A DNA stretch of 64,000 nt from contig QOCQ01000018.1 in assembly GCA_003574685.1 (NCBI GenBank), positions 1 to 64,000 on the forward strand, written 5' to 3'. The notes beneath the pieces were generated by a model that was not told where the DNA came from, searched no databases, and was given only the letters and a program-made list of their open reading frames with translations. This DNA is from Rhodospirillaceae bacterium SYSU D60007. Lineage in GTDB: Bacteria; Pseudomonadota; Alphaproteobacteria; Reyranellales; Reyranellaceae. The stretch's first letter is position 1, and every line of letters starts with the position of its first letter. Positions 10,001-17,191 of this stretch are shown here, piece after piece. The position numbers and the translations under genes are program-made.

Positions 10001-10545
10001 TCCTGGATGCCGGCCGGGTGCACCACCGGGATCATCGCGTCCATGAACGCGAACTCGCTCTGGTGCGCCACGGTGGACGACTTGGCCATGTGATCGTCGC
10101 CGGCCAGTGCCAGCACGCCGCCATGTTTCGAGGTGCCGTTGACGTTGGCGTGCTTGAAGACATCGCCGCTGCGGTCCACGCCGGGACCCTTGCCGTACCA
10201 CATGCCGAACACACCGTCGTAACGGGCGCCGGGCACGACATGGAGCTGCTGCGTGCCCCACAGCGCGGTCGCGGCGAGGTCTTCGTTGGTGCCGGGCTGG
10301 AAAACGATGTGGTGCTGCTTCAGGAATGGCTTCGCCTGCCACAGCGCCTGGTCGAAACCGCCCAGCGGCGAGCCCCGATAGCCCGAGATGTAGCCGCCGG
10401 TGTTCAGCCCGGCGGCCACGTCGCGCTGGCGCTGCATGATCGCCAGCCGCACTAATGCCTGCATGCCGGTCAGAAAGACCTGGCCGGACTCCAGCTCGTA
10501 GCGGTCATCGAGGCTGGCGGCGGCGAGGGGACGAGGCGCAACCAC
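7045..10545 (-). CDS. indolepyruvate ferredoxin oxidoreductase family protein, alpha-gamma fusion
   Basis: 1166 residues from a GTG at 10545 with AGGAG upstream, the usual length of one-chain bacterial indolepyruvate:ferredoxin oxidoreductases. The N-terminal third is the pyrimidine-binding/transketolase-like part (TGMQALVRLAIMQRQRD). A TPP-binding domain lies around residues 430-600 (YFCSGCPHNTSTRVPEGS, then GDGTYFHSG). A cysteine cluster CEGCGDCSTKSNC near 640 should hold an Fe-S cluster. The gamma domain begins near 725 (ILVTGIGGTGVVTIGALLG) and a helical extension closes the protein. It oxidatively decarboxylates aryl 2-oxo acids from aromatic amino-acid breakdown to aryl-CoA. It stands alone, and its promoter region is shared with the divergent epimerase gene. 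Confidence 0.92.
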   Translation of the reverse strand: MVAPRPLAAASLDDRYELESGQVFLTGMQALVRLAIMQRQRDVAAGLNTGGYISGYRGSPLGGFDQALWQAKPFLKQHHIVFQPGTNEDLAATALWGTQQLHVVPGARYDGVFGMWYGKGPGVDRSGDVFKHANVNGTSKHGGVLALAGDDHMAKSSTVAHQSEFAFMDAMIPVVHPAGIQDILDLGLHAFAMSRFSGCWAAFKIVGELADSSSTAAVDPQRIATLLPADFELPPGGLNLRIPDDFQEQERRLHQYKLPAAQAYWRTNGLDRLMLGARGARLGIVATGKGYLDVRQALDDLGIDAAEAERLGVAVYKVGLTWPMEPQGLRRFAEGLEQILVVEEKRPFMEPQIKELLFNLPADRRPRVVGKTDERGAPLLPVTGELTPARLAQVIAERLGIERLPLPVARRLELLSRRQAAQASRNAPGLTRPAYFCSGCPHNTSTRVPEGSLAMAGIGCHTMAMWMDRDTLTFTQMGGEGAPWVGMSHFTDTPHIFQNLGDGTYFHSGYLAIRHAVAAGANITYKILYNDAVAMTGGQRHDGDLSPWKISRQVHAEGVQRIALVTDDPEKYPPGLDWAPGVTFHHRRDLDAVQRELRAYKGVSVLIYDQTCAAEKRRRRKRGTFPDPARRVFINQAVCEGCGDCSTKSNCLSVVPVETEFGRKRAIDQSSCNKDFSCLEGFCPSFVTVEGGRVRKGKGSGASRGATDWPALPDPVLPSLDEAPYGILVTGIGGTGVVTIGALLGTAADLEGYGASILDMMGMAQKGGAVMSHVRIARSPEAIHAVRLGAGGANLLLACDIAVASYPEALGKVEQGTTRAVVNTQETITGAFTRDPDMKFPGQVLRLSIEAAAGADACDFVDAQALAIRLLGDSIATNLFMLGFAYQKGYLPLSAAALERAIELNGAAVEMNKQAFLWGRRAAYDLPAVRALVTPAADEPVARPLPHTFDDIVVSRVAHLTGYQNAAYARRYTALVEKVKAAEAQRTSGATGLAEAVARGYAKLLAYKDEYEVARLYTDGAFLRQLGQQFEGDYKLKFNLAPPLLADRDPRTGHLQKQAFGAWMMAAFQVLKRLRFLRGTRLDPFGRTAERRMERQLIADYETLVEEILGKLSPSNHAIAVQLAALPDDIRGFGHVKDANVAKVRTKWAALLATFRNPEPLKQAAE

Positions 10546-10759
10546 GAAGCGGGCTCCTGCTGAGGTTTAAGTCAGCACTGCTAACGCTTACAGTGTCCAC
10601 GATCAATGTAGGGTGCAGCGCGGCATGCAGAAAGACCGATCGTGTCGCAAGTCCTTCAGCCGTCGGCGAGTAGTTGCCTTGGCATCGGCCAGTGCGCAAA
10701 GAAATTAACAGGAAAAGAGGTGGCTTTCGCGGCGGCGAAAAGGGCAGAGTGCGCGCGTC
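10546..10759. promoter_or_regulatory. divergent intergenic promoter region
   Basis: 214 bases between the divergently transcribed oxidoreductase (-) and epimerase (+) genes. It is AT-richer than its surroundings, with GAAATTAACAGGAAAAGAGG near the epimerase side, and holds no open frame or repeat. Promoters for both genes must lie here; I could not single out convincing -35/-10 boxes. Confidence 0.45.
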
Positions 10760-11728
10760 ATGACGATCCTCGTAACCGGTGCCGCCGGCTTCATCGGCTA
10801 TCACGTCTGCCAGGCGCTGCTGGCGCGCGGCGAGATCGTGCTGGGGCTGGACAGTGTCACGTCCTACTACGATCCCTCGCTGAAGCGGGCGCGGCTGAAG
10901 GAGCTGCACAACGGCAACCGCTTCCGTTTCGTTGAGGCCAGCGTCGCAGACCGCGCCGCCATGCACACGCTGGCGGACGAGCATCCCGGCATTACGGGCG
11001 TCATCCATCTCGCGGCGCAACCGGGCGTGCGCCATTCGCTGGTCGATCCCTGGGCCTATGTCGAGGCCAACGTGATGGGGCACCTCGTGATGCTGGAAAC
11101 CGCCCGGCGTCTGGAGCAGCTCCGGCATCTGGTCTACGCCTCCTCCTCGTCGGTATACGGCGGGAACCAGAAAGTCCCCTTCGCCGTAAGCGATCCGGTC
11201 GAGCGGCCGCTGTCGCTCTATGCGGCCACCAAGCGCGCCGACGAGCTGATGTCGGAGGCCTATGCCGGGCTGTACGGCCTGCGCCTGTCGGGCCTGCGCT
11301 TTTTTACGGTTTACGGACCGTGGGGACGGCCGGACATGGCGCCCTGGATCTTCTGCCGCTCGATCCTCGCCGGCGAGACAATCCCGGTCTACAACCGCGG
11401 GCTTCTGAAGCGCGATTTCAGCTACATCGACGACATCACGCAGGGCGTGCTGGCCTGCTACGACCGGCCGCCCGCGCAGCCCGGCCACCGGCTCTACAAC
11501 CTCGGCGCCAGCCACAGCGAGGACATCCTGCACTTCATCGCCCTCCTGGAGGAGGAGATCGGCCGCAAGGCGCAGATCGAGCTGCGGCCGGCGCAACCCG
11601 GCGACATGGCCGAAACCTGCGCCGACATCGCCGCCACCACGCGCGAGCTGGGCTGGACGCCGGCGACATCGATCGAGGCTGGCATCCCGCGCTTCGTGCG
11701 CTGGTTCCGCCGGTACCATCGGTGTTGA
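10760..11728 (+). CDS. NAD-dependent epimerase, UDP-glucuronate 4-epimerase-like
   Basis: 322 residues of the extended SDR fold. The NAD-binding GAAGFIG is at residues 7-13, followed by LDSVTSYYDPSLKRARL, which is characteristic of UDP-glucuronate/UDP-galacturonate epimerases. The catalytic set is visible as SSSVYG and YAATK, with the substrate region FTVYGPWGRPDMAPW. It would interconvert nucleotide-sugar epimers in the cytoplasm for capsule or LPS. Polysaccharide export genes lie about 11 kb downstream, so a link to the kps genes is plausible but not shown. It is followed at once by repeat B1 and the liv operon. Confidence 0.87.
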   Translation: MTILVTGAAGFIGYHVCQALLARGEIVLGLDSVTSYYDPSLKRARLKELHNGNRFRFVEASVADRAAMHTLADEHPGITGVIHLAAQPGVRHSLVDPWAYVEANVMGHLVMLETARRLEQLRHLVYASSSSVYGGNQKVPFAVSDPVERPLSLYAATKRADELMSEAYAGLYGLRLSGLRFFTVYGPWGRPDMAPWIFCRSILAGETIPVYNRGLLKRDFSYIDDITQGVLACYDRPPAQPGHRLYNLGASHSEDILHFIALLEEEIGRKAQIELRPAQPGDMAETCADIAATTRELGWTPATSIEAGIPRFVRWFRRYHRC

Positions 11729-11735
11729 GTGGAAC

Positions 11736-11825
11736 AGCCTTCATGGTGAGCTCGTCGAACCATGAAGCGGCCACACCGCCGGCCCTGCAACGCCTTCATG
11801 GTTCGACAAGCTCACCATGAAGGCT
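11736..11825. repeat. palindromic repeat, family B, copy 1
   Basis: Outer arms AGCCTTCATGGTGAG (11736) and CTCACCATGAAGGCT (ending 11825) are perfect inverse complements. Inner arms around CGAACCATGAAG and CTTCATGGTTCG are also inverted, giving a nested hairpin. The right arm contains the ATG (11817) that could start the next gene. Other copies are at 17018 and 55175. Confidence 0.9.
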
Positions 11826-12635
11826 ATTTCTGACACTGTGCCTCGACCCCATGTGCCTCAGCGGAGTGAGCCTGATGCGCTGCTGGCGATCCGCGATGTG
11901 CGGCGGGCGTTCTACGGTCTCGACGTGCTGCGCGGCGTCGACCTTGATGTGCGGGCAGGGAGCATCACCGGCCTGATCGGGCCTAACGGTGCGGGCAAGA
12001 CCACCCTGTTCAATGTCGTGTCAGGGTTGGTACCGCCGGATGCAGGCAGCATCCGCTTCGCCGGGCGCGAGCTGGCCGGGGCTTCGCCGGAAGCCATCAG
12101 CAACGCCGGTCTGGTGCGCACCTTCCAGGTTGCGCGCGGCTTTCCCCGGCTGTCGGTGTTCCAGCATCTGATGCTCTACGGCCGCGAGCAGCCCGGCGAG
12201 TCGCTGGCAGCGGCACTTTTCGGCTCGGCCGAGTCGCGGCGGCGTGAAGCCGAGCTGGCCGAACGGGCGTGGCAGATCGCACGCCTGCTCAATCTGGAGC
12301 GCGTCATCGATCATCCGGCGCAGGCCCTCTCGGGTGGCCAGAAGAAGCTGCTGGAGATCGGCCGCGCGCTGATGGCCGAACCGCAACTGGTGCTGCTGGA
12401 CGAGCCCACGGCCGGCGTCAACCCGACGCTGAAGGCCGAGATCGCGCATCATCTGCGGGCGCTGCCGGCACGCGGTATCACCGTGCTGCTGATCGAGCAC
12501 GACATGAAGTTCATCGGTGCGCTATGCGATCCGGTGATCGTCATGGCGGAGGGCCGCGTGCTGGCCCAGGGCGGCTTCGAGGCCGTGCGCGCCGATGCCC
12601 GCGTGCGCGAGGCCTATATGGGTGTGCGGGCATGA
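11817..12635 (+). CDS. livG: branched-chain amino-acid-type ABC transporter ATPase (LivG-like)
   Basis: 272 residues as read from ATG 11817, which lies inside repeat B1. The conserved domain starts only near residue 22 (LLAIRDVRRAFYG), and the GTG codons at 11838 and 11850 are alternative starts, so the true N-terminus is uncertain. Walker A is GPNGAGKTT (55-63), the signature LSGGQKKLLEIGRALM and Walker B LVLLDEPTAGVNP. It is a LivG subunit that powers uptake with LivF. The stop overlaps the livF start as ATGA. It is the first ATPase of a six-gene import operon. Confidence 0.88.
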   Translation: MKAISDTVPRPHVPQRSEPDALLAIRDVRRAFYGLDVLRGVDLDVRAGSITGLIGPNGAGKTTLFNVVSGLVPPDAGSIRFAGRELAGASPEAISNAGLVRTFQVARGFPRLSVFQHLMLYGREQPGESLAAALFGSAESRRREAELAERAWQIARLLNLERVIDHPAQALSGGQKKLLEIGRALMAEPQLVLLDEPTAGVNPTLKAEIAHHLRALPARGITVLLIEHDMKFIGALCDPVIVMAEGRVLAQGGFEAVRADARVREAYMGVRA

Positions 12636-13339
12636 GCCTGCTGGCGGTGGAGGGCCTGCGCGGCGGTTACGTGGCCGCCGACGAGATCGTGCGCGGCGCC
12701 TCGCTGTCGGTGGAAGAGGGCGAGATCGTGTCGCTGATCGGCCCCAACGGCGCCGGCAAGTCGACCCTGCTGAAGCTGGTCGCGGGCCTGCTGCGACCCA
12801 GCGGCGGGCGGGTGGTGCTGCAGGACCGGCAGATCGCCGGGCTGCCCGCCACCGCCATCGGGCGGCTGGGCCTTTCCTTTGTGCCGCAGGAGCGCAACGT
12901 GTTCGCCGCCATGACCGTGCGCGAGAATTTGGAGATGGGCGCCTACCTCGAGCCCGCGCAGGCACGGACGCGGATCGAGGCGCTGTTCGCCCGCTTCCCG
13001 ATGCTGGCCGACAAGCGCCGCGCGCTCGCCCGTACGCTGAGCGGCGGCCAGCGTCAGATACTGGCGATGGCGATGGCGCTGATGACCTCGCCGCGCCTGC
13101 TGCTGCTTGACGAGCCCTCCGCCGGCCTGTCGCCGAAGGCGGCCGAGGAGCTGTTCGCCACCATCGTCGCACTCAACCGCGATGGTGTGGCGATCCTGAT
13201 GGTCGAGCAGAATGCGCTGGAGGCGCTCACCATTTCAGTCCGCGCCTACGTGCTGGTGGTGGGGCAGGTGGCGCGCGAAGGGCCGGCCGCCGCACTGATG
13301 GCCGATCCCTCGGTGCGCGACCTGTTCCTCGGCGGCTGA
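12632..13339 (+). CDS. livF: branched-chain amino-acid-type ABC transporter ATPase (LivF-like)
   Basis: 235 residues from ATG 12632, overlapping the livG stop by four bases. Walker A is GPNGAGKST (37-45), Q-loop FVPQERNVF, signature TLSGGQRQILAMAMALM and Walker B LLLLDEPSAGLSP, followed by the switch region MVEQNALEAL. The family partner of LivG, it supplies the second nucleotide-binding subunit at the inner face of the membrane. The binding-protein gene follows after 44 bases with its own strong GGGGAGG ribosome-binding site. Confidence 0.92.
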   Translation: MSLLAVEGLRGGYVAADEIVRGASLSVEEGEIVSLIGPNGAGKSTLLKLVAGLLRPSGGRVVLQDRQIAGLPATAIGRLGLSFVPQERNVFAAMTVRENLEMGAYLEPAQARTRIEALFARFPMLADKRRALARTLSGGQRQILAMAMALMTSPRLLLLDEPSAGLSPKAAEELFATIVALNRDGVAILMVEQNALEALTISVRAYVLVVGQVAREGPAAALMADPSVRDLFLGG

Positions 13340-13383
13340 CCGACCTATGCTGCGGCCAAGACAGTTTGCTGGGGAGGTCCATC

Positions 13384-14586
13384 ATGCGCGATCGTTCCAT
13401 CCGTTTGACCCGCCGCACGGCGCTGGCCGCCGGCGCGGCGTCGCTGGCCATGCCTGCCGTGGTGCGTGCGCAGGGCGAGCCGATCCGGCTGGCGACGCTG
13501 ACGCCGCTGACCGGCGGCGGCGGCTCGTACGGCCCGGTGATGGCGAAGGCCGCCGCCACCGTGGTCGAGGAGGTGAACAAGGCCGGCGGCGTGCTGGGCC
13601 GCCGCGTGCAGCTCACGAGCGAGGACGACCAGACCAACCCCGAGGCCGGCGTGCGTGCCGCGCGCAAGCTGATCGATGTCGACAAGGTGTCGGCGATCAT
13701 GGGCACCTGGGCATCGTCGGTCACCACCGCCGTGGCGCCGCTGTGCTGGGAAAGCAAGACCATGCTGTGCACGGTGTCCGGCGCCGACAGCATTACCCTG
13801 CTGCCGCATCAGGGCTATCTGATCCGCACCCAGCCCAACTCGACCCTGCAGATCACGCGGCTGGGCGAGTACGTCCTGTCGCTGGGCGCCAAGCGGGTGT
13901 TCCAGATGATCCCGCAGACGCCGTTCACCCAGAGCAGCATCAAGCTGATGGAAGCGGCGCTGAAGAAGGGCGGCGGCGAGCAGGGCAGCCTGATCTACGA
14001 CGACAAGAAGCCGACCTACCGCACCGAGGTCGACCAGGCGCTGCGCTTCAACCCCGACCTGATCTTCGCCGCCGGCTACACGCCCGACACGGTGGTGCTG
14101 CTCAAGGACATCTACCGCGCCGGCTTCAAGGGCAAGATCATCGGCATGGCCTATTCGATCAACCAGAAGCTGATCGACCAGATCGGCCAGGCCGAAGTGG
14201 TGGAGGGCGTCTACACCTTCGCGCCGTCGCCGGCCGAAGGGGCCACCGCCTACGAGCGGGTGAAGAAGATCACCGGCATGGACAATCCCGATCCCTACAC
14301 CTGCCAGGTCTACGACCATGCGAACCTGGTGCTGATGGCCATCGCCGCGGCAAAGGACGCCTCGGGCACCGCAATCCGCGACAGCGTGCGCAAGGTCTCA
14401 CAGGGCGGCGGCAAGACCGTCGACAACGCGGTGGACGGCATCAAGGCGATCACGGCGGGCGAGAAGGTCGACTACGTCGGCGCCAGCGGCCCCTGCGATT
14501 TCGACGACAAGGGCGACATCATCGACTGCAAGTTCCGCTACGAGCAGATCAAATCCGGCAAGCTCGCCCTCCTGAAGATCGCGTGA
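13384..14586 (+). CDS. ABC transporter substrate-binding protein, Leu/Ile/Val-binding type
   Basis: 400 residues from ATG 13384, preceded by GGGGAGG. The N-terminus has a TRRTALAAG twin-arginine-like signal and a cleavage site near VVRAQG, so it is periplasmic. The mature part opens with IRLATLTPLTGGGGSYGPVM, the type I periplasmic-binding fold of the LivJ/LivK family, and contains NKAGGVLGRRVQL. It binds the substrate for LivHMGF. Ligands in this family include branched-chain amino acids, amides and aromatic acids, and the sequence does not decide between them. Confidence 0.88.
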   Translation: MRDRSIRLTRRTALAAGAASLAMPAVVRAQGEPIRLATLTPLTGGGGSYGPVMAKAAATVVEEVNKAGGVLGRRVQLTSEDDQTNPEAGVRAARKLIDVDKVSAIMGTWASSVTTAVAPLCWESKTMLCTVSGADSITLLPHQGYLIRTQPNSTLQITRLGEYVLSLGAKRVFQMIPQTPFTQSSIKLMEAALKKGGGEQGSLIYDDKKPTYRTEVDQALRFNPDLIFAAGYTPDTVVLLKDIYRAGFKGKIIGMAYSINQKLIDQIGQAEVVEGVYTFAPSPAEGATAYERVKKITGMDNPDPYTCQVYDHANLVLMAIAAAKDASGTAIRDSVRKVSQGGGKTVDNAVDGIKAITAGEKVDYVGASGPCDFDDKGDIIDCKFRYEQIKSGKLALLKIA

Positions 14587-14603
14587 TGGCAAGCCCGGCA
14601 CGA

Positions 14604-14722
14604 CCTTCCCCCGGAGGGGGAAGGTGCCCGAAGGGCGGAAGGGGGATCTCGCAACAGGCACCATGCCGGTTGCGGCATCCCCCTTCCGGCGCTGCGCGCC
14701 ACCTTCCCCCTCCGGGGGAAGG
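14604..14722. repeat. palindromic repeat, family C, copy 1
   Basis: The ends CCTTCCCCCGGAGGGGGAAG and CTTCCCCCTCCGGGGGAAGG are each self-complementary. Between them GAAGGGCGGAAGGGGGAT is inverted as ATCCCCCTTCCGGCGC. It lies inside the liv operon, between the binding-protein gene and livH, and stops four bases before the livH ATG. Other copies are at 28898, 49764 and 57282. Confidence 0.9.
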
Positions 14723-14725
14723 CTT

Positions 14726-15592
14726 ATGATGGACGCCATCCTTCAGGCAGCGGTGAACGGGCTGGTGGCGGGGGCGATCCTGGCGCTGCCGGCGATCGGC
14801 TTCACGGCGATGTTCGCGGTGCTGCGTTTCCCCAACTTCGCCGTCGCTGCCTTCGCGACGCTGGGTGCGTATGGCGGCTGGATGGCCAACGCCTGGCTGG
14901 GCTGGCCGGTGGTGGCGGCCCTACTGGCGGCCTTCGTGCTGGCGGGTGCGGCCGGCGCTGTCACCCAGCGGGTGGCGCTGGACGCGCTGCGGCCGGCTGG
15001 TCCGCTCACGGTCGCGATCGCTGCGATCGCGGCGAACGTGATCCTCGAAAACGTCCTGCGCTTCGCCTTCGGCAACGATCTTTTGGGCTTCGACCTGCCG
15101 CTGGCGCGCGACGTCCGCTTCGGCTCCTTGCGCATCGGTCCGCAGCAGATCGAGAACCTGATCCTCGCGGTGGCGGTGATGGCCGCGCTGTTCGCCTTCC
15201 TTGCCTTCACCCGCATCGGCAAGGCGATGCGCGCCACGGCCGACAACCCCGACCTTGCGCGCCTGAAAGGCATCGAGCCGCGGCGCGTGGAGCTGCTGGC
15301 GGTGTTTGTCGGCGCCGGGTTGTGCGGGGCGGGCGGCATGCTGCTGGGGCTGGACACCTCGATCGATCCGTTGACCGGCTTTCGCATCGTGCTGTCGGTA
15401 TTCGCGGCGGCGGTGGTGGGCGGACTGGGCAGCATCCCCGGCGCGGTGGCCGGCGCGCTCTTGATCGGGCTGGCCGAGGAGCTGGCGACGCTTGCCATCG
15501 CGCCCACCTACAAGAGCGCCATCGGCTTCGTCGCCATCCTGCTGACGCTCAGCCTGCGTCCGCGCGGGCTCTTGGGCGAGCGCGCATACTGA
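14726..15592 (+). CDS. livH: branched-chain amino-acid-type ABC transporter permease (LivH-like)
   Basis: 288 residues from the first of two adjacent ATGs (14726, 14729), just after repeat C1. It is strongly hydrophobic with about eight membrane segments. The LivH motif region is AATADNPDLARLKGIEPRRVELLAVF in essence (RATADNPDLARLKGI), followed by VGGLGSIPGAVAGALLIG. It forms half of the transmembrane channel with LivM. The stop overlaps the livM start by one base (TGATG), indicating translational coupling. The longer frame upstream is only the repeat being read through. Confidence 0.9.
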   Translation: MMDAILQAAVNGLVAGAILALPAIGFTAMFAVLRFPNFAVAAFATLGAYGGWMANAWLGWPVVAALLAAFVLAGAAGAVTQRVALDALRPAGPLTVAIAAIAANVILENVLRFAFGNDLLGFDLPLARDVRFGSLRIGPQQIENLILAVAVMAALFAFLAFTRIGKAMRATADNPDLARLKGIEPRRVELLAVFVGAGLCGAGGMLLGLDTSIDPLTGFRIVLSVFAAAVVGGLGSIPGAVAGALLIGLAEELATLAIAPTYKSAIGFVAILLTLSLRPRGLLGERAY

Positions 15593-16518
15593 TGACGGGC
15601 TGGGCCAACTACCTCGTCTTCATCGTCGCGACCGGCGGCTTCTATGCCCTGCTGGCGCTCAGCCTCAATCTGATCTGGGGCGGCGCCGGCATGGTCAATC
15701 TCGGCCTCGCGGGCTTCTTCGCGCTGGGTGCGTACGCCTCCGCCCTGCTGACGGTGAACGCCGGCGCGCCGATCCTCGCCGGTATCGCCGGCGCGCTGGT
15801 GGTAGGCGCCATTGGCGGCTACGTCGTCACCATGTCCACCACGCGGCTGCGTGGCGATTATCTGGCGATCGTGACGCTGGGCTTTGCCGAAACGATCCGC
15901 CTGGTCGCCAACAACGAGATCTGGCTGACGCGTGGCAGCGACGGTATCTCCGGCATTCCCGGACCGCTGAAGGCCGAACTCGGCGGATGGTTCAACGCCG
16001 CCTATGCGCTGGGCACGCTGGCGATCGTGGCGCTGGTCTGGTTCGCGTTGCGGCGGATCGATCTGTCGCCCTATGGCCGGGCGCTGCGGGCGGTGCGTGA
16101 GGACGAGCAGGTGGCGCAGGTCGCGGGCAAGCGCATCCTGCGCTTCAAGATCGAGGCGTTCGCGATCTCGGCCGCCATCGCCGCGCTGGCCGGCGCGCTC
16201 TACGGCCACTTCAACAGCTACGTGGCGCCCGACATCTTCCAGCCGCTGATCACGATCTACATCTTCCTCGCCGTGGCAGCGGGCGGCGTGGGCCGCGTGT
16301 CAGGGGCGGTGGCGGGTGCGTATCTGGTGATCTTCTTCCTCGAATCGACCCGCTTCGCCGCCGCCGCGATCCCCGGACTTGCGCCCGTGCAGCACGCCGC
16401 CATCCGCGAGATGCTGATCGGTCTGGCGCTGATCGTGGTGCTGCGCTGGCGCCCGCAGGGCATCCTGCCCGAACGCATTCCGCCAGCCCCGCGCCCGCAG
16501 TCACAGGAGGCCACATGA
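15592..16518 (+). CDS. livM: branched-chain amino-acid-type ABC transporter permease (LivM-like)
   Basis: 308 residues with multiple membrane helices. LSLNLIWGGAGMVNLGLAGFFALGAY is the typical LivM opening, with RLRGDYLAIVTLGFAE and GRALRAVREDEQVAQVAGK as further family stretches. It pairs with LivH. The ATG at 15592 shares a base with the livH stop. The stop in turn overlaps the ATG of the GAF gene as ATGA, so all of livG to the GAF gene can be one transcript, interrupted only by repeat C1. Confidence 0.9.
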   Translation: MTGWANYLVFIVATGGFYALLALSLNLIWGGAGMVNLGLAGFFALGAYASALLTVNAGAPILAGIAGALVVGAIGGYVVTMSTTRLRGDYLAIVTLGFAETIRLVANNEIWLTRGSDGISGIPGPLKAELGGWFNAAYALGTLAIVALVWFALRRIDLSPYGRALRAVREDEQVAQVAGKRILRFKIEAFAISAAIAALAGALYGHFNSYVAPDIFQPLITIYIFLAVAAGGVGRVSGAVAGAYLVIFFLESTRFAAAAIPGLAPVQHAAIREMLIGLALIVVLRWRPQGILPERIPPAPRPQSQEAT

Positions 16519-17006
16519 CCCCTTTGCAACGTTGCATCGCGGCCCTGAAGCAGCCGGGCCAGCCGCAGCCCTTCTATGCCGCGCTCGACCAGGCGGTGAA
16601 GGATACGGTCGGCCACATCCTCTTCACGCTGCTCTACCGCTCGCCCGACGGGCGCAAGGCCAAACGCATCTACACCAACATGCCGAAAGAATATCCGGTC
16701 GGCGGCTTCAAGGAGATGAACGCCACACCGTGGAGCGCGCATGTGATCGACGGCCGGCAGCCCTGGATCGGCCGCACCGCCGAGGACATTCGCTGGGCCT
16801 TTTACGATCACGAACTGATCGCCTCGCTGGGCTGCGAGTCGGCGATCAACATGCCCGTGATCTATGACGGCCGCGTGCTCGGCACGATGAACCTGCTGGC
16901 CGGCGCCCATCACTACAGCGAGGCCGACGTGCCGCTGCTGGAACCCTTCGCCGCCCTACTGGTCGCCCCCTTCCTTCAAGCCATCGCCGCCGATCCCGAC
17001 CGTTGA
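16515..17006 (+). CDS. GAF domain protein
   Basis: 163 residues, nearly all one GAF domain: FTLLYRSPDGRKAKRIYTNMPKEYP, then SAINMPVIYDGRVLGTMNLL and the helix ADVPLLEPFAALLVAPF. No output domain, membrane segment or signal is visible. It overlaps livM by four bases and is translated with the importer, so it may sense the imported compound or a metabolite of it. GAF-only proteins can be small-molecule sensors or free-methionine sulfoxide reductases. The cysteine pattern of the latter is absent (only one Cys, in LGCES), which speaks against that enzyme. Confidence 0.8.
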   Translation: MTPLQRCIAALKQPGQPQPFYAALDQAVKDTVGHILFTLLYRSPDGRKAKRIYTNMPKEYPVGGFKEMNATPWSAHVIDGRQPWIGRTAEDIRWAFYDHELIASLGCESAINMPVIYDGRVLGTMNLLAGAHHYSEADVPLLEPFAALLVAPFLQAIAADPDR

Positions 17007-17017
17007 CACTGCGAAAG

Positions 17018-17105
17018 AGCTTCATGGTGAGCCTCTCGAATCATGAAGCGACCGCAGTGCCGCCGTGCGACGCCTTCATGGTGCGACAGGCTCACCATGA
17101 AGGCT
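17018..17105. repeat. palindromic repeat, family B, copy 2
   Basis: The arms AGCTTCATGGTGAG and CTCACCATGAAGGCT enclose inner inverted arms near TCATGAAG and CTTCATGG. It lies between the GAF gene stop and the peptidase gene. The loop sequence differs from copies 1 and 3 but the stems are kept. Confidence 0.88.
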
Positions 17106-17191
17106 TTCTTGCCCGGTACAACTTCCATGCTCCGGACTTGGCTTTGGGGCGGGGGGACGCCATATGTGGCGCGGGTGTGCAGGAGCAGGAC

